A stretch of 64,000 nt of DNA from Marthasterias glacialis. Taxonomy: Eukaryota > Echinodermata > Asteroidea > Forcipulatida > Asteriidae. The notes under the pieces were generated by a model. The model was not told the DNA's origin. It did no database searches and saw nothing but the letters and a program-made list of their open reading frames with translations. The stretch is taken from the NCBI GenBank assembly GCA_911728455.2, contig OU452225.1, positions 14,048,731 to 14,112,730 of the forward strand, given 5' to 3'. Positions within the stretch are counted from its first letter, which is position 1. Each line of letters opens with the position of its first letter. Positions 42,701 to 53,266 of this stretch are shown here, piece after piece. The position numbers and the translations under genes are program-made.

Positions 42701-45700
42701 TGTCTGAGATAATGATCGATTACATGTTCATAAAGTTGTATTTATTTCGATGAAGTAATAACTCTCGCAGCTCATAGTACTTCAGACGTAAACACTTCTT
42801 TGCATAATCAGGATCAAGACAAACTCTTTTAATGTGAAAATGAAAGTCACACATGTAAATCTCTATTTTTGCACCCCTTTGTAAGTTGTGAATTGACAAG
42901 ACAGTCAAACAAAGGAACATCTACCACACTTGTACACCATATTTTTCACAGTATTTTTTTGTGCACGTTCATGAAACTTGACAAGGAAAATAAAAATCAA
43001 TCTTTTTCCTCCTCTTCAGACCACATAACACTAAGTTTATCTTTATTATCAGCTACTCGCACGATTTGTTCCCTCCTTGCCATTTCAGGCATTTTATTAG
43101 TCATCGTTTATCCTGCATTTAAAAAAATATTTGACAAAACAAAAAGACCACTCAACTATGATTTAAATTTATTGAAGAGTTGTAGGATGTAAATTCAATT
43201 TCATGATTCAACACGTTCAAAAGATAAACAGGATGACTGTCTCCAAATATATATGTAATCAGATACTCACGTGATGTAGCGTGATGACAAAGGGAGCTGC
43301 AAACCAATGGTGACGGTCGTTGACGTTGCTTCCTTTGGATTGTTTGATGGCTTTGGAGGAGGATTGATTTCTTGAAAACCAAAAACAAAAATGACATTCC
43401 TTTTGAAACGAAAGCACGTAAACGTAAATACAAAGTGGCCTGCAGCGAAAGTTTCTCTATAGTCTATTTTACTGTGTCTTTTGTTAAAATATGATATGAA
43501 TAAATGTGCTCATCAAAGACCTTCGTAAAAATACATCAGGTCAAGTGGTTTTCTTTGACTAAAAATACAACTCCTTAATACCTGTCTCGACTGAAGTAAA
43601 CTCCTCAAGGCTTGCCTTTTCTCCTGTACCGACACTGTTAAAACCTGCCAGGTGAAGCTCATACTTTGTAGATGGTTCTAAACCACTAATGTTATGATGT
43701 AGGCCTGGTGGTTCTATATCGACCATTTCGAAGGAGCTGTTCGGACGAAAGTTGATTTCATAAGGTTTTTCTAGCACTCTGTATGATAGCTGTAAGTTAG
43801 AGAAGGGAAAATAATAAAGTAATTTATAAGAATTCGTTCACCTGATCTGAAACAATTACTAACTTAAGGGAACTAACGAATATAGATAGTTCCATCAAAT
43901 TAAAAATAAGGTACATGCACTCGATCGTTGGCAGAATTGAATTTCAAATTAGTTGGCAAAAGGTACTGTTCCTCGGTCCAGGATCTGTATGGGTCACTGC
44001 ACGCGTGTCACACGTGGCGACTGTGCCACGCTCACCATTTTGGAAGTCAATAGGTATGCTCGTGAAAGCCGAGTCGCCTAAAATGCGCACTACACTGTAT
44101 AACACAGGTCGACTTCCAAAATGGCGCAAGTTATGATGACGTCAGGGGAATTGGGTCAATAGTATAACAAAATAAAACTGTTGTTATTGGTTAATACGTA
44201 CGATATAACCAGTAATAGCACCGTTCCTCTGACCACACATTATTTCACTCCAGCTAAATGCTAATCTATGCTTGGCTTTTGATGACAACTTGAATTCTGT
44301 CGGAGATCCTGTTGGCTCTAATGGTAATTAGAAATTACAGGATATGATTTATCAACATATTCTGGAAAAAATTTAATGTTAAGAAAATCTTTGATTTTGA
44401 CGAAATTTGTTCTGGCAATCTTGACGATCTCTGAGTATCGTAATAATTCTATGAAAATAATAATAATAACAATAAAATATTATTAATAATAATAATAATA
44501 ATAAATAATAATTATAACCCCTATTTGGCCTTTTAAAGTTCACGACTGTTTCTGAGCATGTCCATGTCTGATGGTGTGTACGTGTCTACCTTCAATAATG
44601 AGACTCCAACTCAAAATTCGCATGGTTATCAATTTAAAAATGTTTTTACTATTGTCCTATCATTAGTTTATTTACCCTTTTCGGGTGTTGTATGCTCAAT
44701 GTAACTTTCTTCCTGAAATTCACCAAGTCCTGCTTCATTCCTGGCAAGAACACGAACCATGTAGATTGAATTGGCGACGAGAGATGAATCGGGATGTGGT
44801 AAAGTAGACTCTCTCTCTGTTGTGTTGTGAAGAGTTTCAAATTCACCATCAAACTCTTGACAATGATCTCTGTTAACCAGTTGATACTGCACTGCGTAGT
44901 CAATGACAGGGCACTTGTTTTGAGGAGGTTTCCATTTAATGGTCCGGGTAAGATCTTGCTCAGAGCTGGCTTGAAAACTCACTGCTACAGGAACTGGAAG
45001 AATAATATTATGTTGGTGAAGCATTAAACAAAATCTAGTTTTAATATGAACGTTTTGAAGTTGTGCCCGCTAACCGTTATATATATATATTTTTTACACC
45101 ATTGCTCACAAATCACCATTTTTAGTGACGTGTGGGGCATACCTAAATTTACCCCAAAATGACATCGATGTCTGCATTTAATTTTTAACTTGTGACTAAA
45201 AAATTCCTCTTCGATGTCCATCATGTACTTTGTGATGGCCAAACTATCACTATTAATAGATAAATAGATGCTGATCTTGATAACCTGACAATCAATGTAT
45301 TCACGAAACATACGTGTGCAGACCAGTATAGACGTCGATCATGGTTACAAACATAAATGATTTGTTTTAATTTGCCAGCCTTACCATAACACATTTTGCA
45401 GACGTCGATCATGGTTACAAACATAAATGATTTGTTTTAATTTGCCAGCCTTACCATAACACATTTTGCAGACGTCGATCATGGTTACAAACATACAGGA
45501 TTTGTTTTAATTTGCCAGCCTTACCAAAACACATTTTGCAGACGTCGAGCATGGTTACAAACATTAAGGATTTGTTTTAATTTACCAGCCTTACCAAAAC
45601 ACATTTTGCAGACGTCGATCATGGTTACAAACATACAGGATTTGTTTTAATTTGCCATCCTTACCATAACACATTTTGCAGTCTGGCTGGAGTCCAATCT

Positions 45701-48700
45701 GACCATAGGGACAAGAATCTGCAAACAAGTATTTTAATTTCAAAAAAATATTTAAGAGAAAACAAGGGTTAATAATGATATCAGCGATAAAAGATTTTGA
45801 TTTAAAAATATCTTCCCTCATAAAATTACATTATAATGTAAATGGTCTTGCAAAATGTTCATTATTTAAAATAAAATGGTTAGGCGTGTGTGTTGAAATA
45901 TTATGATACACTGACTTCTTCCAAAAGTAAACATACTCTCTTAAAATGTTCGATTGAAATTTAGTCTATTCGATTGAAACTAGGGACAAACTGCAAACGA
46001 TTTGTCCCTGGCCTCAATCGAAAAGAGTGATTGTCAATCTAATTAGAGTGATTTTCAATCTAACTATTTAAGAGAGTATTTTCTTACTTGAAATATTGTG
46101 ACTCTGTAAGTAATCTTTGTAATTACGTTCTCATATTTTTTTCTGGGGTTCGAGACGAAACGATCGGTTTCACTGACAATATTTCTCAAAGTTCTCAGCT
46201 TTCCGTTAGAACGTTAATAAACAAATAATCTACGAATCTGTAGAAAGGAGAAATAATGTCTAAATGGTGAGGAACAAAAGAATTGGACCTATTTGCGTTA
46301 CTTACTTTGACAATTTTCGCCTCTGAAGCCAGTGCTACACAACCCATCATTGGGGCAAGTTCCAAAACCTTTGTCACAAACTGCATCACCAGCACAATGA
46401 CACTCTTGGCGACAGTTGACACCAAACCAACCATCGGGACACACTATATTAAACAAGAATCACACGTTTCTGGTTAGATTTGAAGTTGAATTGAACAGTC
46501 GTGCTTTGTGGTTCGGTAATCCACCATACTCAATAAAATCAAGTGGTTTTATTGACAATGTTGAAGTTTGAATTGTATGGAAATACGTTTTCAAAACTAA
46601 GTCTTACAGTAAAAAGGTAAAGAACATCACTTGTAATTAATATCATATTATGGAAAAAGATTATTCTCATTGAGGGACTCACCTACCTTGACAATTTTCT
46701 CCTGTGAAGCCAGTCGCACATTGTACACCAGTTGGACATTTACCATGTCCCTTGTCACACACTGCACCACCGTCACAGTTACATCTCAGCTTGCAACCAG
46801 CCCCAAAGTAACCATCCTCACAATCTGTATGAGATAATTATTGTTATGGTTTAAAGCTACGGCACTTGGTCAGTAACGGTCAACAAAACAGTTTATATCA
46901 CGGAAACTTGATACATTCACCAACTATCCTGGAAAATATTTACCACAAGCATTACTGCCATGTGCCAGATATCGCTCACCAACAATTAATGTCTTATTGT
47001 AAACCGAAATTAAGCACAATATACGGTCCCAGCAAAAGATAAACCGTTAGTTGGTGTTTTCTCGAAAATGAATCCACCATGTCAAATTGAGTTTGTGTAA
47101 AATGTAACTGCAGCACGAGGATTGGAATGGATGCCTTTTCAAAAACAAACGAACTATCATACACTTCAAAATATACCGTACTTTTTGTTCAACTATTTGG
47201 GTTTTTGTTTGTTAATGTCCACCGGCATCTTGTCATTTTGTCATGTTGTTTGTCATTTAATGGAAGTATCTAAAACCCTTGTTTTTTTGTTAGCTTAAGA
47301 CTCGGGGGGGGGGGGGGTTCATACCGTCTTCGCAATTCCTGCCTGTGAAGCTTGCTGCACATGTGCATCCAAAAGGATCTGAAGGACACATCAAATTACC
47401 ACGGCAGGCTGTGACGGCATTGCTGCTACATCTCAGCTGGCTGTCCTGACCAAACCAATTTTTCCCACGTACTGCAAACGTACCACAATATCTATATTTC
47501 ATTCTGAGATAGTTCATTGTTATTTAATTGTTTTGAACATCAAATAAAAGCTGTATTATTGTTGTAACAAAAAAAAGCAGAAACTATCCTTTTTCATTTA
47601 ATAACCATTCAGATTTAAATTTGGGGTGGGATACAATAAAAGTAAGTTGATTTGTCAAACTTCATATCTTTTTACAGCTATAATCATCATGTCATTGCAC
47701 GTAAGAGTTATTCCATCAAGTATCCATCACATTATAATGTTTGCTATTTAAACTCTTGTTTTTGGCCGTGTATTTAAATTGGTATGTGGGTGTCTATCCG
47801 TTAAAACTGATGACTTTAACATGATATTTAAATGATATTTAACGGAACGATGACGTCATCGCCTAGCCTCTATGTATAAAACCAACGGGAAGTCACTCAA
47901 AATTGACGGGGTCAACAAACGTGCGTTCGTCAACGTACACGTGTCGTCGCATTGTGAACCGCTGAATCCTGGTGCACAGATACATTCGCCAGTCATGTCG
48001 TCACACTGACCACCATTATAACAAAATGGACAATAATTATCGCACGATGGACCCCATTTGTTAGGAGAGCACTCTGAAATAGAAACGAATCAGAAGGTTC
48101 ATCAGTGTTCATCGCAACTCTAGCGACAATTATATCAATCATACAACATACAAATTAAAATAATAAGAAACCATTGTGCAAGCAATATTTTGCTAATGGC
48201 ATATTTGGTCACTTTACCTGTTTGTAAAAATGGACAAAGAGGATTACCACAAAGGTTGGCAGCCTTGGTCGTAGGTTAGCAATTCTACTCGTCGTCACAA
48301 CATGACAACTTTCATTGTCCTCAGTAAACATAATTTATGTTAGCGTTTACCTGTTGAATGTACGTCTAGTACTGTGAATTAGTCTTATCAACAATGGAAT
48401 GAAAACAATTAAAATGTTTTCTGTTACAACCCTTTCTTGCCGCAAAACTGAACTCTTACATCTAAATTAAGAAACATATAATAAACCAATTTAAAAGTCG
48501 TGAAGACCTTTCCCGTGTACTTTCTTTTATACACAAAGAAGAAACACAAGGGAATGTGCGAACTTACTTCTTACTAGGAGTTTCATGATTGCGTGGTTTT
48601 GTTGATCATGTCTACCATCTCTGTAGCATTCATAGATACCAGCATGGTTGACTTGTACATTGGGGATACTGATACTTGATTGGCCATCCCATGCAGTGAC

Positions 48701-48901
48701 GTCAACACCATTGTGTCTCCATCGTAGCTCCGTTGATGAACCGTTATATAACTGTGTCACTGTCAATGTTACATCCTCTCCAGCACTCGTAGTCAAGGTG
48801 GGTGAGGCTGGAGATACATCACCTACAATCAATAACAATGTCAAACTTTGTCTAGACCGTATAATAGTGATAAATCGGTCCCAATGGTATTGATGATTGT
48901 G

Positions 48902-48954
<53 letters not shown>

Positions 48955-51607
48955 TGTAGTAGTTATTTTACTTATCATTTAATATTATACCCGAATGATC
49001 TTAACTCTAGAAGATTATAGACACTAGCGTGTAATTGATGCTGTAACGAGAAATTGTTCGTTCCTTCGTCCGTCCGTCCGTCCGTAAATGAAAACCCATA
49101 CATTCTTACGGTCAGTGATAAGTTTGAGTTCTTGTTGACAGAAAAACAAAAACTTGTTTTATGTTCAATTTAATTGAAGACGTTTATACGCCCCTTACCG
49201 TTTTCACGCAAAATAATTATGGTTATCTTGACAAGGTCTTGTGACGTGAAGATACAGTTGTAGGCACCGAATCTGTTTGCCCCATTGGTATCAGGCAAGA
49301 AGAAAAGTCGGGCACTGACTACAGGATGATCTACCTCATACCCTGCAGCTGGTAGATTACTGCCACTACCAGTATCTAGTACACGTTCAAAGGAGACTGT
49401 CGCACCACTGTTACTACCGCTCTGATAGCCACCAATGAAATGTCGTCGTATTCCAAGATTGACATCTTTTGCATACAGTCTTAAATTGAAGCAGGTGAAA
49501 TCAGGAACCGCTCCTGAGAAACAATAAAAGACGAATAGTAGAAGTGGAATGGTTTCAAGGAAAGTTGAAGCCATAAACAAAGAAACTTATAATGGTACGA
49601 AATTAACATGTAAAATGTAACCTCAGATTTAAACATTGTTTCTCTTCACCAAGGAATAAATGGATATATTTGTCAGGAATGAAATTGATTTAGCTGGATG
49701 CGCTGCCCCACTGGGAGCCTTTAGTGACAGAGGTTTTCCGTGCACCTCTGGGAGCGTCTTGTTTGGTTTATACCATGAGTGCTAAAAAAAATGCACACTA
49801 TTATTTTTTTTTTCGCCTTCCTTATACATTATTCTCTTTGCAAACAAAGTGTTCGTTTTTACCCTAACAAAATTTACAGATATACTTTACTCGGGTGGGG
49901 TTCGAACCCACAACACCCACCGTTCTAGAGAATATGTCTTACCATCAGACTACCGGTAGTAAAAATAAACCTCTCAGTTTAACAAACCAAGATCTATTGT
50001 AAATCTTGTACTTTATAAAATAACAAGTGGCAAAAAGAAAATGATTATGATCATATATACAACACAAAACATACATAATGTAATTGAATAAAACTCTAAT
50101 ATAGGATGCTTTGAAAATTAAATTTGATTGTGCTGCGACTTTTCCAGTATAATAGGACATAATGGAGTAAAACTGTACACAGATACAAGTACGCTTGAAA
50201 CTTCCTTCTTTTTCAACAGAGTGTATTCTTTTACAAGCATCACATGATATACAAGTCTGATCTGTATCTGTTATGTTTATGGTTTCCTGTCTCAAAGAAA
50301 CAATGATAGTTTAGATTATTAATAAGGTTTGAGGAAGTTGGAAGTAATTTAATGCATATCACGCATTTTATGTCCCAATACATCGTATACGAAGAAGTAC
50401 TGCCATGTCAGGATGATCGAAAAGTAAAGTGGTGAATTATTAAGACACAGTGGCGTTAAAAAAAATACACATTCCGCTCATCACCCAACCACCCTTTCTC
50501 TCAACCCTCGCCTCAAACATCAACACAACCAGTCCGGTAACCAGTAATTTAAACCAAAAAGACTGTGTATCAGGGAAAACGTGCGCACAAACAGAAAAAT
50601 CAGGGGATGGCAACGATTTCTTACTCTTGAGGTTACAACTGTCAAATATTTTAACTTGAAGTAGATGAAGAGGCAGATTGTCTATTATGGCTATTAAAGT
50701 CCGGCAGCCAATAGAACTATTTCAAACCATGTTATAAGTGTCTTTTTGTTTTCTTATTTTGTATTTGTTTTTGGCAAGACCTTCAAGATGAAATTAAAAA
50801 GCTGCTGGCACTATGTGAGCTTTGAGCATTTTGAAATAATTAGCATAAACAAAGTGGCCGCCAAAATACATGATACGTATTCAAGCCGATAAATTAGCAC
50901 GCTCTTAATTCTTTTTTTCCGCTGGAACCAATCCATTTATCACACAAATCACAGAGGCATGTATCAATATATTTAATAGTATGGCAAATTATACTGTATT
51001 CGTCCTAAATGAGATGACATTATTTCCGCGATTTAAGATTCAGGTACCAATGGGGTGATGTGATATAATGCGGTTGAATGAACACTTTATTTACATAAAT
51101 CCAATATGGCTGCAAATTACTCTTAATATGGCCGCCAATCGTATTTCTTTTGCAACGTCACAGCCCAAGTTTTTGCCAACCAAGATGGAGAAACTATCAA
51201 TGCAAAGCAAAAAAGATAATCACTGTTTTCAAAAATGTTACAATAATGTTCAAAAATTGTTTAGATCTTGTTGGAAACAAACAACCAATAATTGGATGTA
51301 TTTTCTTGAAATAGAAAGTTTGCAAAAATGTTGAATTTGGTCAACAAGACTTAAATGTTTTGCTACATTTGGCCGTCCATGCCAACCAGCACGGTTCGTT
51401 TATCAACAATAGAAAGGTCTGTTTCAGTAACTTGCAATGTGATCAGCATACTGAAATGAAAAGAAATGTACTAAAAGTAATTCGAACCGTTATGTTTGAC
51501 CAAAATGTGAATAACATAATACTCTTACCTCGTGAATGGTGCAGAATGGTTAGGACGACTAGGCCAATTAATGCACATCTAAAACCGACTTCTACACGTT
51601 GTCCCAT
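33644..51607 (-). CDS. Gene 2: Tie-like receptor tyrosine kinase, complete, 26 coding exons
   Basis: Full-length paralogue of gene 1. Exons: 51607-51529, 49513-49199, 48822-48568, 48073-47939, 47471-47325, 46824-46687, 46443-46306, 45718-45665, 44993-44676, 44317-44202, 43789-43582, 43370-43271, 42275-42026, 41897-41858, 41552-41447, 40136-40081, 39499-39306, 38925-38688, 38445-38335, 37769-37600, 36909-36796, 36164-36094, 34979-34939, 34317-34221, 34026-33921, 33718-33644. All are GT-AG with matching phases, and 3672 nt gives 1223 codons plus stop. The domain plan matches gene 1, with a longer juxtamembrane segment. GEGHFGEV, beta3 Lys (AAIKRLKG), HRDLAARN (Asp 1061) and DFG (Asp 1079) are intact. 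Exon 8's donor is followed by four further copies in a 70-bp tandem array. Introns hold a LINE fragment, a 14-copy minisatellite, a purine-rich tract and several MITEs. The unsplit two-exon juxtamembrane region here probably reflects the ancestral structure. Confidence 0.86.
33921..34026 (-). CDS. Gene 2 exon 25: kinase C-lobe end
   Basis: 106 nt, phase 2 to 0, [20 protein letters not shown] then [13 protein letters not shown]. Confidence 0.87.
34221..34317 (-). CDS. Gene 2 exon 24: kinase alpha-G
   Basis: 97 nt, phase 1 to 2, [20 protein letters not shown] then [12 protein letters not shown]. Confidence 0.87.
34383..34674. repeat. Purine-rich GGA tract and CAG/CAA repeats in gene 2 intron
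   Basis: About 175 bp of almost pure purine (GGA/GAA) followed by about 110 bp of CAG, CAA and CGG triplets. Gene 3 has only a short CAA/CAG stretch at the same intron position (about 57060-57145). Gene 1 lacks both. Confidence 0.92.
34939..34979 (-). CDS. Gene 2 exon 23: kinase alpha-F
   Basis: 41 nt, phase 2 to 1, [13 protein letters not shown]. Confidence 0.87.
35311..36068. repeat. Minisatellite, about 14 copies of a 50-56-bp unit, gene 2 intron
   Basis: Unit core GTTAACAAGACACACCATGT followed by TAAAGGTCGTTGGTACCCGT and GCTAAGTATACC. Some copies lack the last 6 bp. Gene 3 has one copy at about 57777-57826 in the same intron. Confidence 0.92.
36094..36164 (-). CDS. Gene 2 exon 22: activation loop end and P+1 loop
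   Basis: 71 nt, phase 0 to 2. [20 protein letters not shown], with several changes from gene 1 in the alpha-EF region. Confidence 0.87.
36502..36690. mobile_element. hAT-like MITE in gene 2 intron, shared with gene 3
   Basis: Ends CATAGGCGTAAGAG and, reversed, CATTGGCGTAGGAG; exact 8-bp duplication GGCGTTTC at 36494-36501 and 36691-36698. The orthologous insertion in gene 3 is at 58261-58458. The gene 1 intron (8468-8825) has no such insert. Confidence 0.82.
36796..36909 (-). CDS. Gene 2 exon 21: catalytic loop and DFG
   Basis: 114 nt, phase 0 to 0. [15 protein letters not shown] and [17 protein letters not shown]. Confidence 0.9.
37600..37769 (-). CDS. Gene 2 exon 20: kinase hinge and insert
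   Basis: 170 nt, phase 1 to 0. [20 protein letters not shown], acidic insert DDGDDGSQ and [13 protein letters not shown]. Confidence 0.88.
38059..38260 (-). mobile_element. 5'-truncated non-LTR retrotransposon fragment
   Basis: The minus strand encodes [20 protein letters not shown] and [17 protein letters not shown], the pattern seen at the C-terminus of many LINE reverse-transcriptase proteins (RGRPxxxWxDxVKxD, EAxxLAxDRxxW). It ends in a TTGATTGATTGATTG tail, typical of a LINE 3' end. Lies in the gene 2 intron between the alpha-C and hinge exons; the gene 3 intron lacks it. Confidence 0.68.
38335..38445 (-). CDS. Gene 2 exon 19: kinase alpha-C helix
   Basis: 111 nt, phase 1 to 1. It contains [20 protein letters not shown] and [10 protein letters not shown]. 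Confidence 0.88.
38688..38925 (-). CDS. Gene 2 exon 18: juxtamembrane tyrosines and kinase glycine loop
   Basis: 238 nt, phase 0 to 1. It starts [20 protein letters not shown], has TTYEDVG, then GEGHFGEV and the beta3 Lys in AAIKRLKG. Three juxtamembrane tyrosines are present (DEYE, SPYE, TTYE). Confidence 0.88.
39306..39499 (-). CDS. Gene 2 exon 17: juxtamembrane Ser/Lys-rich exon
   Basis: 194 nt, phase 1 to 0. It begins [20 protein letters not shown] and ends SRRKGEPNN before donor GTTAGT. No tyrosine motif typical of signalling is seen; the region is low-complexity and fast evolving. Confidence 0.7.
40081..40136 (-). CDS. Gene 2 exon 16: juxtamembrane basic exon
   Basis: 56 nt, phase 2 to 1, [19 protein letters not shown]. 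The equivalent gene 3 exon (61594-61539) has the same length and phases, which supports this small exon. Confidence 0.75.
40490..41271. mobile_element. MITE with AGACCGA ends in gene 2 intron
   Basis: Ends AGACCGATTGCGCGAC and, reversed, AGACCGAATTCGCGACCC, each followed by GTCACGTGAC and TTGGGTATAA blocks. Flanked by ATT on both sides. About 780 bp, without a recognisable protein. Confidence 0.62.
41447..41552 (-). CDS. Gene 2 exon 15: transmembrane helix
   Basis: 106 nt, phase 1 to 2. [20 protein letters not shown] followed by WIKIR. It has four more codons before the helix (PSSSNLNGF) than gene 1. Confidence 0.82.
41858..41897 (-). CDS. Gene 2 exon 14: stalk micro-exon
   Basis: 40 nt, phase 0 to 1, [13 protein letters not shown]. 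Confidence 0.8.
42026..42275 (-). CDS. Gene 2 exon 13: FN3 domain 3, membrane-proximal part
   Basis: 250 nt, phase 2 to 0. Variable start [20 protein letters not shown], then the conserved [17 protein letters not shown] block and [18 protein letters not shown]. Confidence 0.82.
43271..43370 (-). CDS. Gene 2 exon 12: FN3 domain 3, first part
   Basis: 100 nt, phase 1 to 2. It reads [20 protein letters not shown] and PLSSRYIT. Confidence 0.75.
43582..43789 (-). CDS. Gene 2 exon 11: FN3 domain 2, second half
   Basis: 208 nt, phase 0 to 1. It starts [20 protein letters not shown] and has [20 protein letters not shown]. Confidence 0.85.
43985..44161. mobile_element. MITE family B copy 2 (inverted)
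   Basis: Reverse-complement relative of 8012-8185: it shares CGCACTACACTGTATAACAC and the terminal GAATTGGGTCAAT. It lies next to the gene 2 exon 10 donor. Confidence 0.5.
44202..44317 (-). CDS. Gene 2 exon 10: FN3 domain 2, first half
   Basis: 116 nt, phase 1 to 0. It reads [20 protein letters not shown] and [19 protein letters not shown]; it is more diverged from gene 1 than the flanking exons. Confidence 0.78.
44455..44518. repeat. AAT microsatellite
   Basis: Imperfect ATA/AAT triplet run in the gene 2 intron between FN3-1 and FN3-2. Confidence 0.92.
44676..44993 (-). CDS. Gene 2 exon 9: fibronectin type III domain 1
   Basis: 318 nt, phase 1 to 1. It reads [20 protein letters not shown] and [17 protein letters not shown], a complete FN3 in one exon as in gene 1. 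Confidence 0.85.
45331..45680 (-). repeat. Five 70-bp tandem repeats duplicating the exon 8 splice donor
   Basis: Units begin at 45331, 45401, 45471, 45541 and 45611 (gacgtcgatc or gacgtcgagc) and end at 45680. On the minus strand every unit holds the last 16 nt of exon 8, the donor GTAAGG and about 50 nt of intron. Gene 1 has a single copy at 18838-18902. The exact 70-bp period and few mismatches point to recent expansion. Confidence 0.92.
45665..45718 (-). CDS. Gene 2 exon 8: short Cys-containing linker
   Basis: 54 nt, phase 1 to 1, [18 protein letters not shown], identical to gene 1. Only the first of five tandem donors keeps the frame; use of a later one adds a multiple of 70 nt and meets a stop. 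Confidence 0.78.
46306..46443 (-). CDS. Gene 2 exon 7: EGF-like 4
   Basis: 138 nt, phase 1 to 1. It starts [20 protein letters not shown] and ends [11 protein letters not shown], with the same length as gene 1 exon 7. Confidence 0.82.
46687..46824 (-). CDS. Gene 2 exon 6: EGF-like 3
   Basis: 138 nt, phase 1 to 1. It matches gene 1 exon 6 with small changes such as [20 protein letters not shown]. Confidence 0.82.
47325..47471 (-). CDS. Gene 2 exon 5: EGF-like 2
   Basis: 147 nt, phase 1 to 1. It reads [20 protein letters not shown] and [16 protein letters not shown] 13-base G run sits in the intron just after the donor. Confidence 0.8.
47939..48073 (-). CDS. Gene 2 exon 4: EGF-like 1
   Basis: 135 nt, phase 1 to 1. 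Nearly identical to gene 1 exon 4; [16 protein letters not shown] closes the module. Confidence 0.8.
48568..48822 (-). CDS. Gene 2 exon 3: second Ig-like domain
   Basis: 255 nt, phase 1 to 1. It reads [19 protein letters not shown] and GIYECYRDG. The B-strand Cys is again absent (Val). There is a single acceptor, without the 112-bp repeats of gene 1. Confidence 0.8.
48907..48952. repeat. GT microsatellite
   Basis: About 23 uninterrupted GT units in the gene 2 intron upstream of Ig exon 3. Confidence 0.97.
49199..49513 (-). CDS. Gene 2 exon 2: N-terminal Ig-like domain
   Basis: 315 nt, phase 1 to 1. It starts [17 protein letters not shown] and keeps FGAYNCIF, with one codon fewer than gene 1. 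The shared Cys pair supports an Ig-like fold. Confidence 0.8.
49750..49965 (-). mobile_element. tRNA-derived SINE-like element
   Basis: The minus strand has GGTAGTCTGATGGTAAG (A box type) and GTGGGTTCGAACCCCACC, a perfect B box and T stem. The acceptor and anticodon stems do not pair, so it is not a functional tRNA. The body continues into an A-rich stretch. Lies in gene 2 intron 1. Confidence 0.55.
51529..51607 (-). CDS. Gene 2 exon 1: signal peptide
   Basis: 79 nt, phase 1 end, donor GTAAGA. It reads [20 protein letters not shown] then ILHHSR, a signal peptide two residues shorter than in gene 1. Confidence 0.82.
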
Positions 51608-52724
51608 CTTTAATGGTACCGACTAGTATAGGAACATTAGCAAGAAGTAAGTTCATCCCATAACAGTGCAACGTTACATTTTCCACTCTGAAAACAGAAC
51701 CATTCAACTATTATCGAAAGCAAGTCGCATACGTAGGCATGTGTATGACGTTATACTTAGCAGTTTGTTTTTGCTGGGAATTTTAAGCTCAAATACTTAA
51801 ATAGCGAAATGACAAAGTAACATACACAACATCGTCCAGAGAATGATATGCATGTTATGAGGTAGTCCCAGTTAGTACTTCCTTGTTAGATTCCACCAGT
51901 ACGCTACTTGGTTCATGTTTACGTTTCTATTGTTGAACGTAGACTGCGGGGTCAAACAATCACACTATCGTCAAAGTTCGAGAACATAAAATATGGACCG
52001 TGCTTGACAAACTTTCCTCAATGGGAACCGTTTTAATTTATTTGCTTTAGTTCCATTGTATTAATTATTGAAAGATACAATGGTTTATATCTGAGTTTTT
52101 TTCAAACACAAAATGAAGTCAATGCGTATTGACAGGTATAGCCTTACAGTATAGTGGCAAACCACAACTGCTGTTTCCTCTTTTGTGACCTTGCATAAAC
52201 AATAACTGTAGTTTTGGATATATTTTGTTACCTCCATTGGTAGTGAGTACTATCATTTGATAAAAATCACAACAAACAAGTTATTATGTATTAATTTTTA
52301 ACAACGTTGTCAAAGAAAACTTGCTTCTTATTGCCCCAACTGATGTATGTTCCGCCGGGTGCCCCCTCCTCCTATCTAAAATCTGGACTTTTGATAAAAA
52401 AATTTCAGGATAAAATTTACATTTTAAAGCTTTGAGGTAGTGAGTCCAATATTTTTATACTTGATTGTTTTACTACATGTAGACAATGTGTTTGTTTTTA
52501 CCTTGATATGTCAGATAACTTCAATAGCAAACGGCACAAGAGCGCTGAAAGGGGTCTTGTCTAGGAAAAGCTAAAAACGGACCCAACAGTTTTAATCGGC
52601 CAAAAGTGCCCCCTAGAAACAATGGTGCACCCCTTGTTCCCCCTTAACTTTGACCATAGTTTCGCCGCTGCTGCTCAATATTTAAAACGCGTAGTCATTA
52701 CGTGCAGAAGTAATAACACAATCG

Positions 52725-53266
52725 TATGGAATTCTATCTCTGCCATTTCAACGGCGCGTGTATGGTGGTGATTGTAGTGTCCCTCGCCGCTTGCGCCGTC
52801 AACGGCGCATTGTCGCGTCGTGCAGTCGCATTGTCACGTCGTCGCATAGTCGCGTTGTGCCGTCGCATAGTTGCGTTGTGCCGTCGCATAGTCGCGTATA
52901 GTATATAATTATTGCTTAACAAGTACACAATGAAAAAAATAGTGTGGTACTTTTCTAATGATAGGTGTATTGGTGCTCTATTTTCAGGTCGGTAGAACTG
53001 GTGACCAGACGACGCTGAATAATACAGTAAAACTGCTTCCGGACGACAATGCGACAATGCGACGGCACGACGCGACTATGCGCCGTCCACGGCGTAAGCG
53101 GCTACAAAGACCAACAACACACAGGCGACAATGCGACAATGCGACGACACGACGCGACAATGCGACGGCACCAGGCGACAATGCGCCGTTGACGGCGCAA
53201 GCGGCGAGGGACACTACAATCACCACCATACATGCGCCGTTGAAATGGCAGAGATAGAATTTCATA
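52725..53266. mobile_element. Foldback element with GCGACAATGCGAC arrays
   Basis: Long inverted arms: TATGGAATTCTATCTCTGCC at the left and, reversed, TATGAAATTCTATCTCTGCC at the right, continuing for about 95 bp with few mismatches. Inner parts are arrays of short GC-rich words (GCGACAATGCGAC, GACGGCAC). Exact 6-bp duplication CAATCG at 52719-52724 and 53267-53272. No coding frame. It lies about 1.1 kb upstream of the gene 2 ATG. Confidence 0.8.

Noticed and set aside
49893-49965. tRNA gene on the minus strand
   Set aside because: The T arm is perfect, but the acceptor and anticodon stems do not pair; more likely a SINE head.
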